DNA of 64,000 nt, taken from NCBI GenBank assembly GCA_012934845.2, contig WNNJ02001928.1, positions 1 to 64,000 on the forward strand. The letters run 5' to 3'. The translations under genes and the position numbers were made by a program. Positions 9,675 through 19,064 of the stretch are shown one piece after another. The notes beneath the pieces were generated by a model. That model was not told the DNA's origin. It searched no databases and was given only the letters and a program-made list of their open reading frames with translations. Within the stretch, counting starts at the first letter, position 1, and every line of letters begins with the position of its first letter. This DNA is from Pomphorhynchus laevis (taxonomy: Eukaryota > Acanthocephala > Palaeacanthocephala > Echinorhynchida > Pomphorhynchidae).

Positions 9675-12020
9675 AACCCATTCCAACAACGATCCCGATG
9701 ACTTTATTAAAAATATGACAACAATGGAATTGACAGATGATATCAAATCAGTTTTGGCGCTTGGACTTAATTTTGTTACAAGTAAACGTGAGTTTAGCCG
9801 GTATCCCACAATAAAGAGTATCCGACAAACGTGTATCGAATGTTTTGGATCTATAAAAGACACTAAATCGAAGAATGCTGCAATAAATGCAATGGGAAGA
9901 AAGATATTTATGAAATATTCAAATGTTCCTCCAAATTATCGATCTAAGCCCAATCTCACAAGAGCACAAGTTAAAACTTTAAACGAACTAAGAAATCGGA
10001 AATACATTGTAGTTAAACCAGCTGATAAAGGTGGAAAGATTGTGCTCTGGGATCGAAACGAATACATATCAGAAGCAAAACGACACCTCAATTCAGACAC
10101 ATACTCACAATCATCAAGTGAAGTTCTAGCACAAGCATCTGAACGAGTCTCGGAGTTTGTGTCCAAATATACACAGAAAGGCGAGCTTGATACAATAGAA
10201 GGCGCAAAATTACTAACGGGAAGCAATCTACCAGGGAAGTTCTATATGTTACCCAAGATACACAAAGACAAAATACCTTGCCCTGGCCGACCAATAGTAA
10301 GCTGTATAGGAACTCCTACTGAAGCCTTATCTAGATGGGTTCATTTCAAATTAAAACCACTTTTACAAAATATCAAAGCTCATATTGAAAGTACCGATGA
10401 TTTTTTGAGGAAATTTGAAGAGATCAAACTTACCATTCCACAGAATGCTATCCTATTGACTCTCGATGTGGAATCTCTGTACACAAATATTCCAACCAAA
10501 GATGGACTTGAAGCTGTGAGAGAAGCAACGAAATTATTGAATAATTTAACAGCTGAAATGATACTGGAAGCAACAGAAATTGTTCTTCGTAATAACGTAA
10601 TTCAATTTATGGACCAAATGTGTTTACAAATATCAGGAACCGCAATGGGCACACCACTAGCTCCTTCATATGCTGTATTGTTAATGGATATGTTCGAAAC
10701 GAATAAAATGTCTACAGCCAAACATAAACCACACACCTGGTTAAGATATCTAGACGATATATTCATTATATGGACAGCAGGAGAAGATGCATTGAATGAC
10801 TTTGTAGCGCACCTGAATGAAGGACCGATGACATTCACATGCGACAGAAGTTGGCCACCCCATTTCCTTGACGTTACAATTGATAAAGATGCGATTGGAG
10901 GCAGAACTAATTACATTACACGACCTTACAGAAAACTAGAATCAACTGCAAAATATCTTCAGAAAGCTAGCTTTCACTGCAGTACCACGAAACGATCCAT
11001 GATACAAAATGAATTTAAGAGGATGATCAAAATTTCGAGTACATCAAATGGGAAGTGGGAAGCTATAGAACAAGTAATTAAATATCTTATGAAGAGAGGC
11101 TATCATAAACGTCAAATTGATCAGGAGCTACAGAAAATACGAAGTATAACAAGAAAGGAACTATTAGATAAAATCGGACCAAAAGAAAACAAAACTTTAT
11201 GCTTACTCCCATATCATCCAGCATTAAGTGGTTTAAATCGGGACATGCTAAAAGCATACAAAGAGATTGATATTAACGGAAAGCCGCCCATTGTATATTT
11301 TAGAGTCGAAAATACGTTAAGAAAGCATTTAGTTTCCGCAAGGATCAAAGATGAATTAATAAGTGAAATCGGTGTGCCGAAAATCCAAATTCACTACTGT
11401 AAGCCATGCGATAAATCTCGTTGTAAAACATGTGGACTAATACCGATATCAAAGAGATTTTTCAGTAGCATCACCGGCCTTAGTTACAATCTACGAGCAG
11501 ACACAAACTGTATTACGAACAATTGTGTTTATTTGGCGACATGCGTAAGATGTGACAAACAATATGTCGGTGAAACCTCTAATGTTCTGAATATAAGAAT
11601 AAATAACAGACGTGCAGACATTAAAAAACGAAGTCCAACAGATGGCGCAGTAGCACACGCACTCACGCATCACGCCTTAGAAACGTATAATTACATCATC
11701 ATCGAAAGTGGTTTGGTGAATGCTTGAGTACGTAAATCGAGAGAGATGTTTTGGATTGCACAGTTAATGGCAGAATGTCCACAAGGCCTAACACAAGCTC
11801 TACCACTTATGTGGCAAGATATAACATAGGAAACGTGTTTGTGACACGCTATATTATATTAGTTCAACACCTAACTAATTATGACATAATTTATTATTGC
11901 TAACAATTCTGCTGTTTCTTTGTATTATAGATTGTTCTGAAGAAGTCCTAGTAAGGGACGAAACGTTAAAATAAATTATATTGTTTTTGGTCTTTACCGG
12001 TTCACAAAATTTTACTCTGA
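9675..12020 (+). mobile_element. PLE-2 RT/endonuclease part with 3' tail
   Basis: The remainder of the Penelope element after the LINE insertion. The frame resumes at about 9680 (ETHSNNDPDDFIKN, then the Met at 9715). After the gene, the tail at 11728-12020 carries a hammerhead-like core at 11937-11964 (CTGAAGA, GTCC/GGAC hairpin, GAAAC). The tail is followed directly by the first bases of another PLE-2 coding start (to about 12076), so copies were joined head to tail. Confidence 0.9.
9715..11727 (+). CDS. Penelope-like RT plus GIY-YIG endonuclease
   Basis: An open frame of 670 codons with the Penelope architecture. Visible motifs by residue: VVKPADKGGKIVLWDR near 99-114, FYMLPKIHK near 176-184, GRPIVS at 191-196, LLTLDVESLYTNIP near 247-260 (RT motif A), ISGTAMGTPLAPSYA near 306-320, RYLDDIF at 344-350 with the catalytic aspartates, FLDVTI downstream, a cysteine-rich linker (CKPCDKSRCKTCG), and the GIY-YIG nuclease CVYLATCVRCDKQYVGET with NNRRADIK near the end. 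The protein copies the element RNA and nicks the target. The true N-terminus lies before the LINE insertion (from 7890), so this Met is internal. The TGA after GLVNA is missing in the inverted copy at 7174-7425, so this copy probably lost about 35 C-terminal codons. Confidence 0.92.
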   Translation: MTTMELTDDIKSVLALGLNFVTSKREFSRYPTIKSIRQTCIECFGSIKDTKSKNAAINAMGRKIFMKYSNVPPNYRSKPNLTRAQVKTLNELRNRKYIVVKPADKGGKIVLWDRNEYISEAKRHLNSDTYSQSSSEVLAQASERVSEFVSKYTQKGELDTIEGAKLLTGSNLPGKFYMLPKIHKDKIPCPGRPIVSCIGTPTEALSRWVHFKLKPLLQNIKAHIESTDDFLRKFEEIKLTIPQNAILLTLDVESLYTNIPTKDGLEAVREATKLLNNLTAEMILEATEIVLRNNVIQFMDQMCLQISGTAMGTPLAPSYAVLLMDMFETNKMSTAKHKPHTWLRYLDDIFIIWTAGEDALNDFVAHLNEGPMTFTCDRSWPPHFLDVTIDKDAIGGRTNYITRPYRKLESTAKYLQKASFHCSTTKRSMIQNEFKRMIKISSTSNGKWEAIEQVIKYLMKRGYHKRQIDQELQKIRSITRKELLDKIGPKENKTLCLLPYHPALSGLNRDMLKAYKEIDINGKPPIVYFRVENTLRKHLVSARIKDELISEIGVPKIQIHYCKPCDKSRCKTCGLIPISKRFFSSITGLSYNLRADTNCITNNCVYLATCVRCDKQYVGETSNVLNIRINNRRADIKKRSPTDGAVAHALTHHALETYNYIIIESGLVNA

Positions 12021-12071
12021 AAATATATGGACGAATCTATATTAGATCCCGGATCGCAGCTTAATACATCG

Positions 12072-12076
<5 letters not shown>

Positions 12077-12150
<74 letters not shown>
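12077..12150. repeat. (TA)n microsatellite
   Basis: Pure TA run directly after the restart of the PLE-2 5' sequence. Confidence 0.95.
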
Positions 12151-12152
<2 letters not shown>

Positions 12153-12341
12153 TTTTGTGTTAGAAAAACCAGCTAAGTCCAGAAAATTTTTTTATAACGT
12201 TTCGAATTTCTTTTTCAAATTGTGTATATTAATCTCTCAAACCTAAAAAAGTTTGAGAGATTAATATACACAATTTGAAAAAGAAATTCAAAACGTTATA
12301 AAAAAATTCTGGACTTAGCTGGTTTTTCTAACACAAAACTA
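12150..12341. repeat. Foldback, ~92-bp arms, 8-base loop
   Basis: A nearly perfect inverted repeat: 12150-12242 pairs with 12251-12341. Each arm contains an AACGTTTCGAATTTC / GAAATTCAAAACGTT element like the GAAACGTT end of Penelope tails, but no stem II hairpin. It looks like a head-to-head pair of tail ends of another small Penelope-related family. A second, smaller hairpin (12459-12475 with 12489-12505, one mismatch) lies to the right. Confidence 0.88.
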
Positions 12342-13074
12342 AAATATATCACTTTGAATTCTAAAAAGGATCCCAGCTGTTGATTTTCATCAATGAATAT
12401 CAATATATATAATAACCACCATCTCGAATCCTTCATTAGAATATCGTATATATATTATGTTCTTCAAAAAACGAGTTAAGAATTTTAGCTCGTATTTTGA
12501 AGAACGGGTTATTATATATAATACCTTTGTGGTCTAGACGAACAAACTTGAAAGAGAAAACTATTATTATTTTTTATATCAATGCTTTAAGGGTACTGCC
12601 CTTAAGTGTTGCAGTTTTACAAAATTTTACAAATTTAATAAAGATTTTATTAAATCACAAAACATAAATTCAAAATAGTCATAACAGTCAGTTAGAGTGT
12701 CAGTTAAAGACAGAAACCACAACTACAATCCTTTTCTTACTTGCAGTCTTCTCTTTATTTATGGCCTCAACTATATGGAGATCTGAGCCCCCAACCGATC
12801 CAACACGCCACCTTCCGACTGAAACACACGGGGTCGTTCCCCCTCCCGAAGAATCCAATCAGCGCGGACTATGCTGAGTAAACGAGAGACGAGGAGCTTA
12901 AGAAACCTTAACCTTTGCTCAGGAGGACGTCTTCTCGAAAAGAAGACTAATCCCGAGATAGCCCAGATACCCCAAAGGCGTACCTCGGTTTTCCCTTTCA
13001 ATGAAAGATGCTGAGCCAGTTTCAGAGCCCACCTAGCTTTCTTCAGGATAAGTTGAGTCTATCCAGGTCAGCTT
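12342..13074. other. Unassigned, partly GC-richer stretch
   Basis: 12342-12700 is AT-rich with the 17-base hairpin noted above. 12700-13074 is clearly richer in G and C than its neighbours and contains CT-rich and purine-rich stretches, but no frame resembles a known protein. It could be part of an element's untranslated region. I see no gene. Confidence 0.4.
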
Positions 13075-15860
13075 TCATAATAATACAATAATTTATTTAA
13101 CGTGGCAAATGCGTGCAAAATGCACGCTTACATGACAACTAACAAACAAAAAAGAACATCAAAGGTCACAGGTAATTAGTTAATTGTTGAAAAAGAATTG
13201 GATTTGGCGTTTGAAGTACGGCATAGATGTTGATTGGCGGATATGAATAGGCAGTTGATTCCACAAGAGAGGAGAAGCCACAACGAAGGAGCGGAAGCCA
13301 AAAGAGGTAGAGTAGATTGGGACATGTAAAAGAAGAGAATTACGGGAACGCAAAGCACAATACACAGTACGAGAATTGTCGAGAAAATGAAGGTTGAGAA
13401 ATGAAGGGGTATGAGAAGTTATAAGGCGAAAAGCAATGATAAGAAGACGAATTTGAACACGACAATAAATGGTAGGCCAATCAAGAGAAACAAGATAGTG
13501 GGATGTATGATCAAAACGACGAAGACGGAGGAGAACTCGAACGGCAACGTTGATGAAGCGTTGTAAAGGAAGAAGAGTGGATTTAGGTGAGTTGGAAAAT
13601 AGACTAAGACAGTAATTAAGTCTTGAGAAAAGAAGAGAAGATATGAGAGTCATACAAGAAGGGAAATCGATCAATCTACGAACTTGACGGAGATTGCGGA
13701 GTATCAAGATAGATAAGCGTACTTTACCACTAACAAAAGGTTTAAGTGAAAGTCGGTTGTCGAAATGAAAGCCTAGAAAAAACGAGATTATCAACGATAG
13801 GAAGAATTGTAGAATTTAATGATACGGAAAGAGGTTCTACGCCGAAGCTTCGATGTAGGATCCACATAATTTTAGATTTATCAGGATTCAGAGAAAGGCG
13901 AAGGGAAGAAAGATGGTTGAAAATTGAGACAAGACAGCTGGAAACAGAAACACTAATATCATGAATACGATAAGCAGGTGCGTGAGCATAGATGAAAATG
14001 TCATCAGCATATTGCATAACATGGAAGTTAAATTTATGAGAAATCGAAGACAAGTCACCGAGAAGAAGAGAGAAAAGCATAGGGCCTAATACAGAGCCTT
14101 GTGAAACACGGGTCGGGATGGATGAAGGATGGGAGAGAGAAGAGTTAGAACAGACGCGAAATATACGGTTTGACAGATATGAAGAAAACCATGATACAGT
14201 GGGTAAAGAGAAGCCATAATCATGACGAAGGCGATGTAGAAGAATCGAGTGATCGACGATGTCAAAAGCAGACGATAGATCAAGAGAAACTATGACACTA
14301 CATAATTTATGATCGCGCGAGATGAGTAAGTCATTATAAACTTTAAGACAGGCAATTTCAGTGGAGTGATTAGAGCGAAAAGCGGCTTGGAAGGGAGGAA
14401 ACAAGTTAGAGGAAAAGAGATATGTATTAACTTGCTTGAGAACGAGACGCTCAAGGAGTTTAGAGAGGGTTGGGAGAAGTTAGATTGGACGGTACGAAGA
14501 TGGTAGTGAGGAGTCGAGAGATTGCTTTTTGATGAGAGGACGAACAGTGGCGCAAGTCCAGATGGTAGGAAATGTACGGCTACGGATGGACGAGTTGAAC
14601 AATGTGGTTAGGAAGATTGAGATAGAGGAGCAGATATTTTTAAGCAAGTGAGTGAGAATTGGGTCAGAAGGAGAGGTTTTATTAGGTAATGACAGCAGAA
14701 CCGAAGAAACTTCATCAGACGAAAGGGGAAGAAGGTGGAATAGTTCTGGGAGGGAAGTATTTAAAGAGAAAAGTGGGTACAAGGGGGCTACGGTTAGTAG
14801 GGAGAGTAAATTAAATAGCTTTGTTTGTAGATAAGAAGAAAATTCATCGGGATTTATATTACAAGAGGTAGATGATCGTGAAAGAATTGAGTTTAAGATT
14901 TTCCAATGAGATTTAGAGTTGGAAGATGACTCGAGTTGATTTCGCCAAAAGAGAGTACGTTTAGTACGTATAAGAATAAGATGTGAACAGCGTAGAGAAA
15001 AGTAGGAATCACGGAGATTTGGAGGGAGTGAGTTTGGAGAACGTTTAAGAAAACGATTATACACACGAAAAGAGTGACGGAGTCGACGCTTAGAAAGACT
15101 ACATTCAGAATCGAACCAGGGAGCATGGCGCAAGCGCTGAGAGCGTCGGAGTCGACTAGGCAGAAGTTTATTGATAATAGACAAGTTCAGAATCAAACAG
15201 AATGCAGAGATCATCGGGAAAGAGATAGTTAAGGGGAAGTGAAAAGAGTGAAGAATTGATTAAGGCTGTGCAGAGAATAGGGATATCGAGAAGTTTCTAG
15301 GGTCGACTTGGTGTGGATATTGGTGGAGGCGGAGAAGGAGGATGGGAACGAGTAAGAGTAAGAGTGACAAGGAAATGATCGGACAAACCGGGATCAGTAA
15401 TTGTCAAGGAAGTATAGTCATTGAAGCAGATAGGGACAGCAATGATGTTGAGAGCACCGCCGAGAATATGAGTTCGGATTGTTGAAAGTAATATATAGTT
15501 AAAATCACCAAAAAGATTAGTTAAAGTGATAGAGTCAGCCGGGCGATCAAAACGAATGTTAAAGTCACTGAGAACAAAAGGAGTATAAGAAAATGAACAA
15601 TGAAACATAATATTTGCAAGGTCGTTAAAGAACATACGTAAGGGGCAACTGAACCTGGACGGTATACAATCACAAGTTCCAGAGGGAAAGGCGTTGATAA
15701 TCTGCATATGAGTAATTCGAACGAGGTGTAACGGATGTTAACGTTAATTTTACGTAAAGACATTGCTGGGTGGTTTGGGGCGTCTCGGAGTGATACATTA
15801 GACTGATGGAGCTGATGATCGAAGTCCAGTTTTGTAGCAACTCATATGGATTTAAAATCA
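13075..15860 (-). mobile_element. CR1/L2-like LINE, longest copy (copy 3), broken
   Basis: A non-LTR retrotransposon on the minus strand. Its 3' UTR is at 13075-13140 with the same signature as copies 1 and 2. In order along the minus strand: an APE-type endonuclease remnant (15763-15297; LELVIVYRPG, FVLSDFNIRFD, DPGLSDHFLVTLTL, where GLSDH holds the family's catalytic His), a linker (15214-14480; RLRHAPWFDSECSLSKRRLR), RT (14404-13742; FQAAFRSNHSTEIACLK, VSLDLSSAFDIVDHSIL, QYADDIFIYA), and the C-terminal region (13794-13180). At least three frame changes make it dead. The RT style with HSTE and SSAFDIVDH fits the CR1/L2/Rex1 side of LINEs. Confidence 0.9.
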
Positions 15861-16313
15861 ATAGTAGCCTGTTTAGGCTCCTGGACCACAGTTACAAGCG
15901 ATTTTTCGCATTACCAATTTATAAAAAACGTATTCCTTTCGGAATCCTGTGAGAAATTCAGTGCCCTCGTAACCAACGGATACGCATTTGTGCATATAAA
16001 GAATAACTAGAAGGTCAACACACGCAACAAGCCAGTAAAAACGCTTTCTGCACCTGAGTTTTGTTTAGCATCGTGAGGAATTGCTGGTGTCTTTATAGTT
16101 ATCACAAAAGCAGTCGAAACGCACCCTAACCACTTCATCCGACTGACGATGACTGCTGGGTGGTTTGGGGCGTCTCGGAGTGATACATTAGACTGATGGA
16201 GCTGATGATCGAAGTCCAGTTTTGTAGCAACTCATATGGATTTAAAATCAATAGTAGCCTGTTTAGGCTCCTGGACCACAGTTACAAGCGATTTTTCGCA
16301 TTACCAATTTATA
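15763..16313. repeat. Pair of ~160-bp direct repeats with 230-bp spacer
   Basis: 15763-15923 and 16153-16313 are nearly identical direct repeats beginning 'tgctgggtggtttggggcg'. The left repeat overlaps the 5' end of the minus-strand LINE copy 3, so the pair seems to be a local duplication that includes LINE 5' sequence. The spacer 15924-16152 has no recognisable frame. Confidence 0.88.
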
Positions 16314-16320
16314 TATATAT

Positions 16321-16559
16321 ATATTTTCAATGAAAGTGTTAAACCAGAATTCAAAGCAATAAAAACAGTTTTTTGCAAACGTTTCGGTCCCTTACTGGAC
16401 CTTCCTCAGTGCTGTTGTACAATTTCAAAATTTGCAACAATGTTGCAAATTTTGAAATTGTACAACAGCACTGAGGAAGGTCCAGTAAGGGACCGAAACG
16501 TTTGCAAAAAACTGTTTTTCTTGCTTTGAATTCTGGTTTAACACTTTCATTGAAAATAT
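16321..16559. repeat. Near-perfect palindrome, 119-bp arms, Penelope tail pair
   Basis: 16321-16439 and 16441-16559 are reverse complements apart from about one mismatch, with a one-base centre (TTGCAACA-A-TGTTGCAA). Each arm carries a hammerhead-like core: CTGAGGA, GGTCC/GGACC hairpin, GAAAC, at 16471-16499 on the + strand and 16409-16381 on the minus strand. It looks like two Penelope tails joined head to head with no coding part. Confidence 0.93.
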
Positions 16560-16609
16560 TTGGTGAGTCTTCGAATGACCCCAGAGCGCGGTTCAACCAC
16601 AATTTACAA

Positions 16610-16612
<3 letters not shown>

Positions 16613-16660
<48 letters not shown>
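16613..16660. repeat. (TA)n microsatellite
   Basis: TA run to the right of the 16.4 kb palindrome, followed by a short palindrome (cttatctatatatagataag). Confidence 0.93.
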
Positions 16661-16661
<1 letters not shown>

Positions 16662-16744
16662 TATCTATATATAGATAAGAATTCCGTGATCGAAGCGAGC
16701 GGAACTCGATTGATTTTATATTTTTATCTTCAAGTTTTTCCAAG

Positions 16745-16905
16745 TCATTTATATTAATAATAGAATTAAATGTCTGCTTATCTATCAGCTTCATGTTGTT
16801 AAGATACAAAAGTTAATCAGATCAAAGGGTGAGTTATTTATTTTATATCGCCAATGTTTTAGCCGCGTTAAGTCTTCGTTAGTGGCTCATTGTAAGTAGT
16901 TAAAA
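16745..16905 (-). repeat. Penelope-tail repeat, left copy
   Basis: Matches 17868-18080 over most of its length (ATTAAATGTCTGCTTATC through to GCCGCGTTAAG). It contains a GCC-TTAACGC-GGC type hairpin preceded on the minus strand by CTAACGA, a degraded form of the CTGACGA core seen at 18066. Confidence 0.75.
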
Positions 16906-17069
16906 TCAAGAACTTTTTTAAAAAGTTATCACTTAACTGATCTGATTCGTATCCTGTTTCCTTAAAGTTTCCAGTAAACTTAGTATATAAAGAGCATATA
17001 AACTATATGCGAAGTATATAAACATCGTATATATTTGAAAGAGAGTCAAGGATGTCGTTCCACATTATT

Positions 17070-17795
17070 GCTTAAAGAAGAAAAGGCACACACCGACAGA
17101 ACATTATTGCTGTTGTTTAAACCAATATTTCAGTTTCCAAGCGAAACAATTTTCAAGATAATCAACAAGGTAAACAACATTAGAAATTATGTAACGTATA
17201 GGGTATTTTAAGTGAGCAAAGTATGACCATCGCTGCCGTTCATTGCTGGGTTTTATTGTTTAATTAATATTGCTTTGTTTATTTTTCGCAGCCTGATGCC
17301 GTGTTCAAATGAGAGCACTGATGAAAACTCAAAATTTATAGTGTCCAGTTGCAATTACGCGGTTAGAAACATGATAATTAGCCGTTGTGCAAATTGCTGC
17401 TCTATGTTCCCGTATTCTGACTTTTAGGTAGCGACCGGTTTCACCAATGTAAACAGCATCACAATCCCGACATGCTAATTCGCAAATAAGCCCGACCAAG
17501 GTAGAATACTCAAGTGCAGTTAATCTTCTTTTAATTATGGTAATTTGTTTGCTGCATGGAATTATTCGGATAGGAAGATAAAGATCGCTAACTAATTTTC
17601 TGACTCTGTTGAAAAATATCTTAGTCGATATTGACCTGATCCGCCTTCGTCACATCCAATGTCGGGTTCAAATTTGCAAATTTGTTTTGTTTTTACCCTG
17701 TAGATTACCTTAAAAATGGTTTCGCTTGGAAACCGAAATATTGGTTTTAACAACAATAATGTTCTGCGACGGATGTCTTTTCTTCTTTCAACTTT
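17070..17795 (-). mobile_element. Penelope GIY-YIG fragment inside ~85-bp inverted repeats
   Basis: The ends 17071-17157 and 17711-17795 are inverted copies of each other (for example 'ccaatatttcagtttccaag' against 'cttggaaaccgaaatattgg'), with some divergence. Between them, on the minus strand from about 17590 to 17335, a frame reads PCSKQITIIKRRLTALEYST, then LICELACRDC, DAVYIGETGRYLKVRIREH and NRVIATGH: the cysteine-rich linker and GIY-YIG nuclease of a Penelope-like element different from PLE-1 and PLE-2. No RT is present. Confidence 0.8.
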
Positions 17796-17804
17796 GTATA
17801 TAAT

Positions 17805-17962
17805 TTATCCCCTAGATGACCTCTAATCATAAGATCTGATACATCATATATTATTTATTAATCAATAGAATTAAATGTCCGCTTTATCCCCTAGATGACC
17901 TCTAATCATAAGATCTGATACATCATATATTATTTATTAATCAATAGAATTAAATGTCCGCT
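17805..17962. repeat. 79-bp tandem duplication
   Basis: A 79-base unit starting 'ttatcccctagatgacc' is present twice in tandem (17805-17883 and 17884-17962) with almost no change. Part of the unit (GACCTCTAAT..CTGATACATC..TTATTTATTA) is the end of the PLE-3-associated tail repeat found elsewhere in the window. Confidence 0.9.
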
Positions 17963-17989
17963 TATCTCTCAGCTTCATGTTGTTAAGAT

Positions 17990-18268
17990 ACAAAAGTTAA
18001 TCAGATCAAAGGGTGAGTTATTTATTTTATATCGCCAATGTTTTAGCCGCGTTAAGGCTTCGTCAGTGGCTCGTTGTAAATAGTTATAATTAATAATGTT
18101 TTACCAGTTAACTAGTTAACTGGTTAACTGTTTTAATCAGTTAATTGGTTAAAACATTCTTGGTTATAAATATTTACAATAAGCCACTGACGAAGCCTTA
18201 CCGCGGCCAAAGCTTTGACAATATATAATAACTAACTCAACCTTTGATCTGATTAACTTTTGCATCTA
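17990..18268. repeat. Foldback of Penelope tails with hammerhead-like cores
   Basis: 17990-18120 pairs with 18121-18268 as an imperfect inverted repeat. The minus-strand arm holds CTGACGA, AGCC/GGCT hairpin, AAAAC (18066-18040). The + strand arm holds CTGACGA, AGCC..GGCC, AAAGC (18187-18213). The centre is a set of GTTAAC-type palindromes. The core is degraded at the GAAA position, so these copies are probably inactive. Confidence 0.82.
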
Positions 18269-18477
18269 TTTATTAATCAATTCATAAAAATTAAATTTTA
18301 AAAAATCTTTAATATATAAATCACATTATATTAAATATTTAAAAACTTTTTTAAAATGAAATTTTAAAAAATCTTTAATAAATAAATCACATTATATAAA
18401 ATCCCTTGATAAATTTATAGTGCGAAATACGTGGACTCAGTTAGCTGATCTGAGCATAAAAAAATAAAATAAAAACT

Positions 18478-18710
18478 ATTTATATTGTTTATTATATGGA
18501 TAATAAATAATATACTTTGTATTATAATATAATACTAGATAATCAAATTTCATCAGAGTAAATACGTCATTAGCACGTGTTTGGCCCCGCTGCTATGCTG
18601 GGTCGAGGAATAAGGGCCGAAGCCTAATAGCATAACACTTCTTTTCCTGATGATATCTCATCCTTATTCTTATACATCGTCTGTTATTTATTATTCAATT
18701 CATAATATTT
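18478..18710 (+). repeat. PLE-3-type tail repeat (solo copy)
   Basis: A solo copy of a repeat that follows PLE-3 genes at 43972 and 54780. Landmarks in order: ATGGATAATAAATAATATAC, AATTTCATCAGAG, TTTGGCCCCGCTGCTATGCT, GGGCCGAAGCC, CCTGATGATAT, then GTCTGTTATTTATT. It lies just upstream of the first visible WARS1 exon. Confidence 0.8.
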
Positions 18711-18949
18711 AATCATTAATATTTAATATTCATTGATTGAATAGATGGAATGTATTAAGTAATACTACACTTTGTCTTATATTTGTGTAAGCAATGTACT
18801 ATTTCATTTTTGTTTAAACATTTTGTATGTACTCGTAGTCGTAACCATGTAACTTCGTTGTAATTACTATTTTTCTATAATTGCTACTTATTAATAAATT
18901 ATTTCAATTCTGTTATTTATGCTTTTTACAATTTACAAGCGACACTAAG

Positions 18950-19064
18950 ATGATTAAAGAATGTGGTGATGTCGAATCAGATAATGTAGAAGAGCAAGAC
19001 ATTGTGACACCCTGGTCTGTACGTGCCAGTTCACAGCAAGGAATTGATTATGACAAGCTCATAA
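18950..19064 (+). CDS. WARS1: WARS1 first visible coding exon
   Basis: Encodes [19 protein letters not shown], then [19 protein letters not shown], the conserved entry segment of eukaryotic TrpRS. It ends within a codon (ATA A|GTAAGC). The Met at 18950 is a plausible start. The open frame extends upstream, and a possible acceptor (ttacaag) lies at 18939, so this could also be an internal exon with the true start further left. Confidence 0.9.

Noticed and set aside
12700-13074. Exon or CpG-rich promoter of a host gene
   Set aside because: No open frame with recognisable protein similarity and no splice signals that lead anywhere; left unassigned.
15763-16313. LTRs of a tiny retrotransposon
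   Set aside because: The left repeat is partly LINE coding sequence, and no TG..CA ends or internal element signals are seen; a local duplication explains it.
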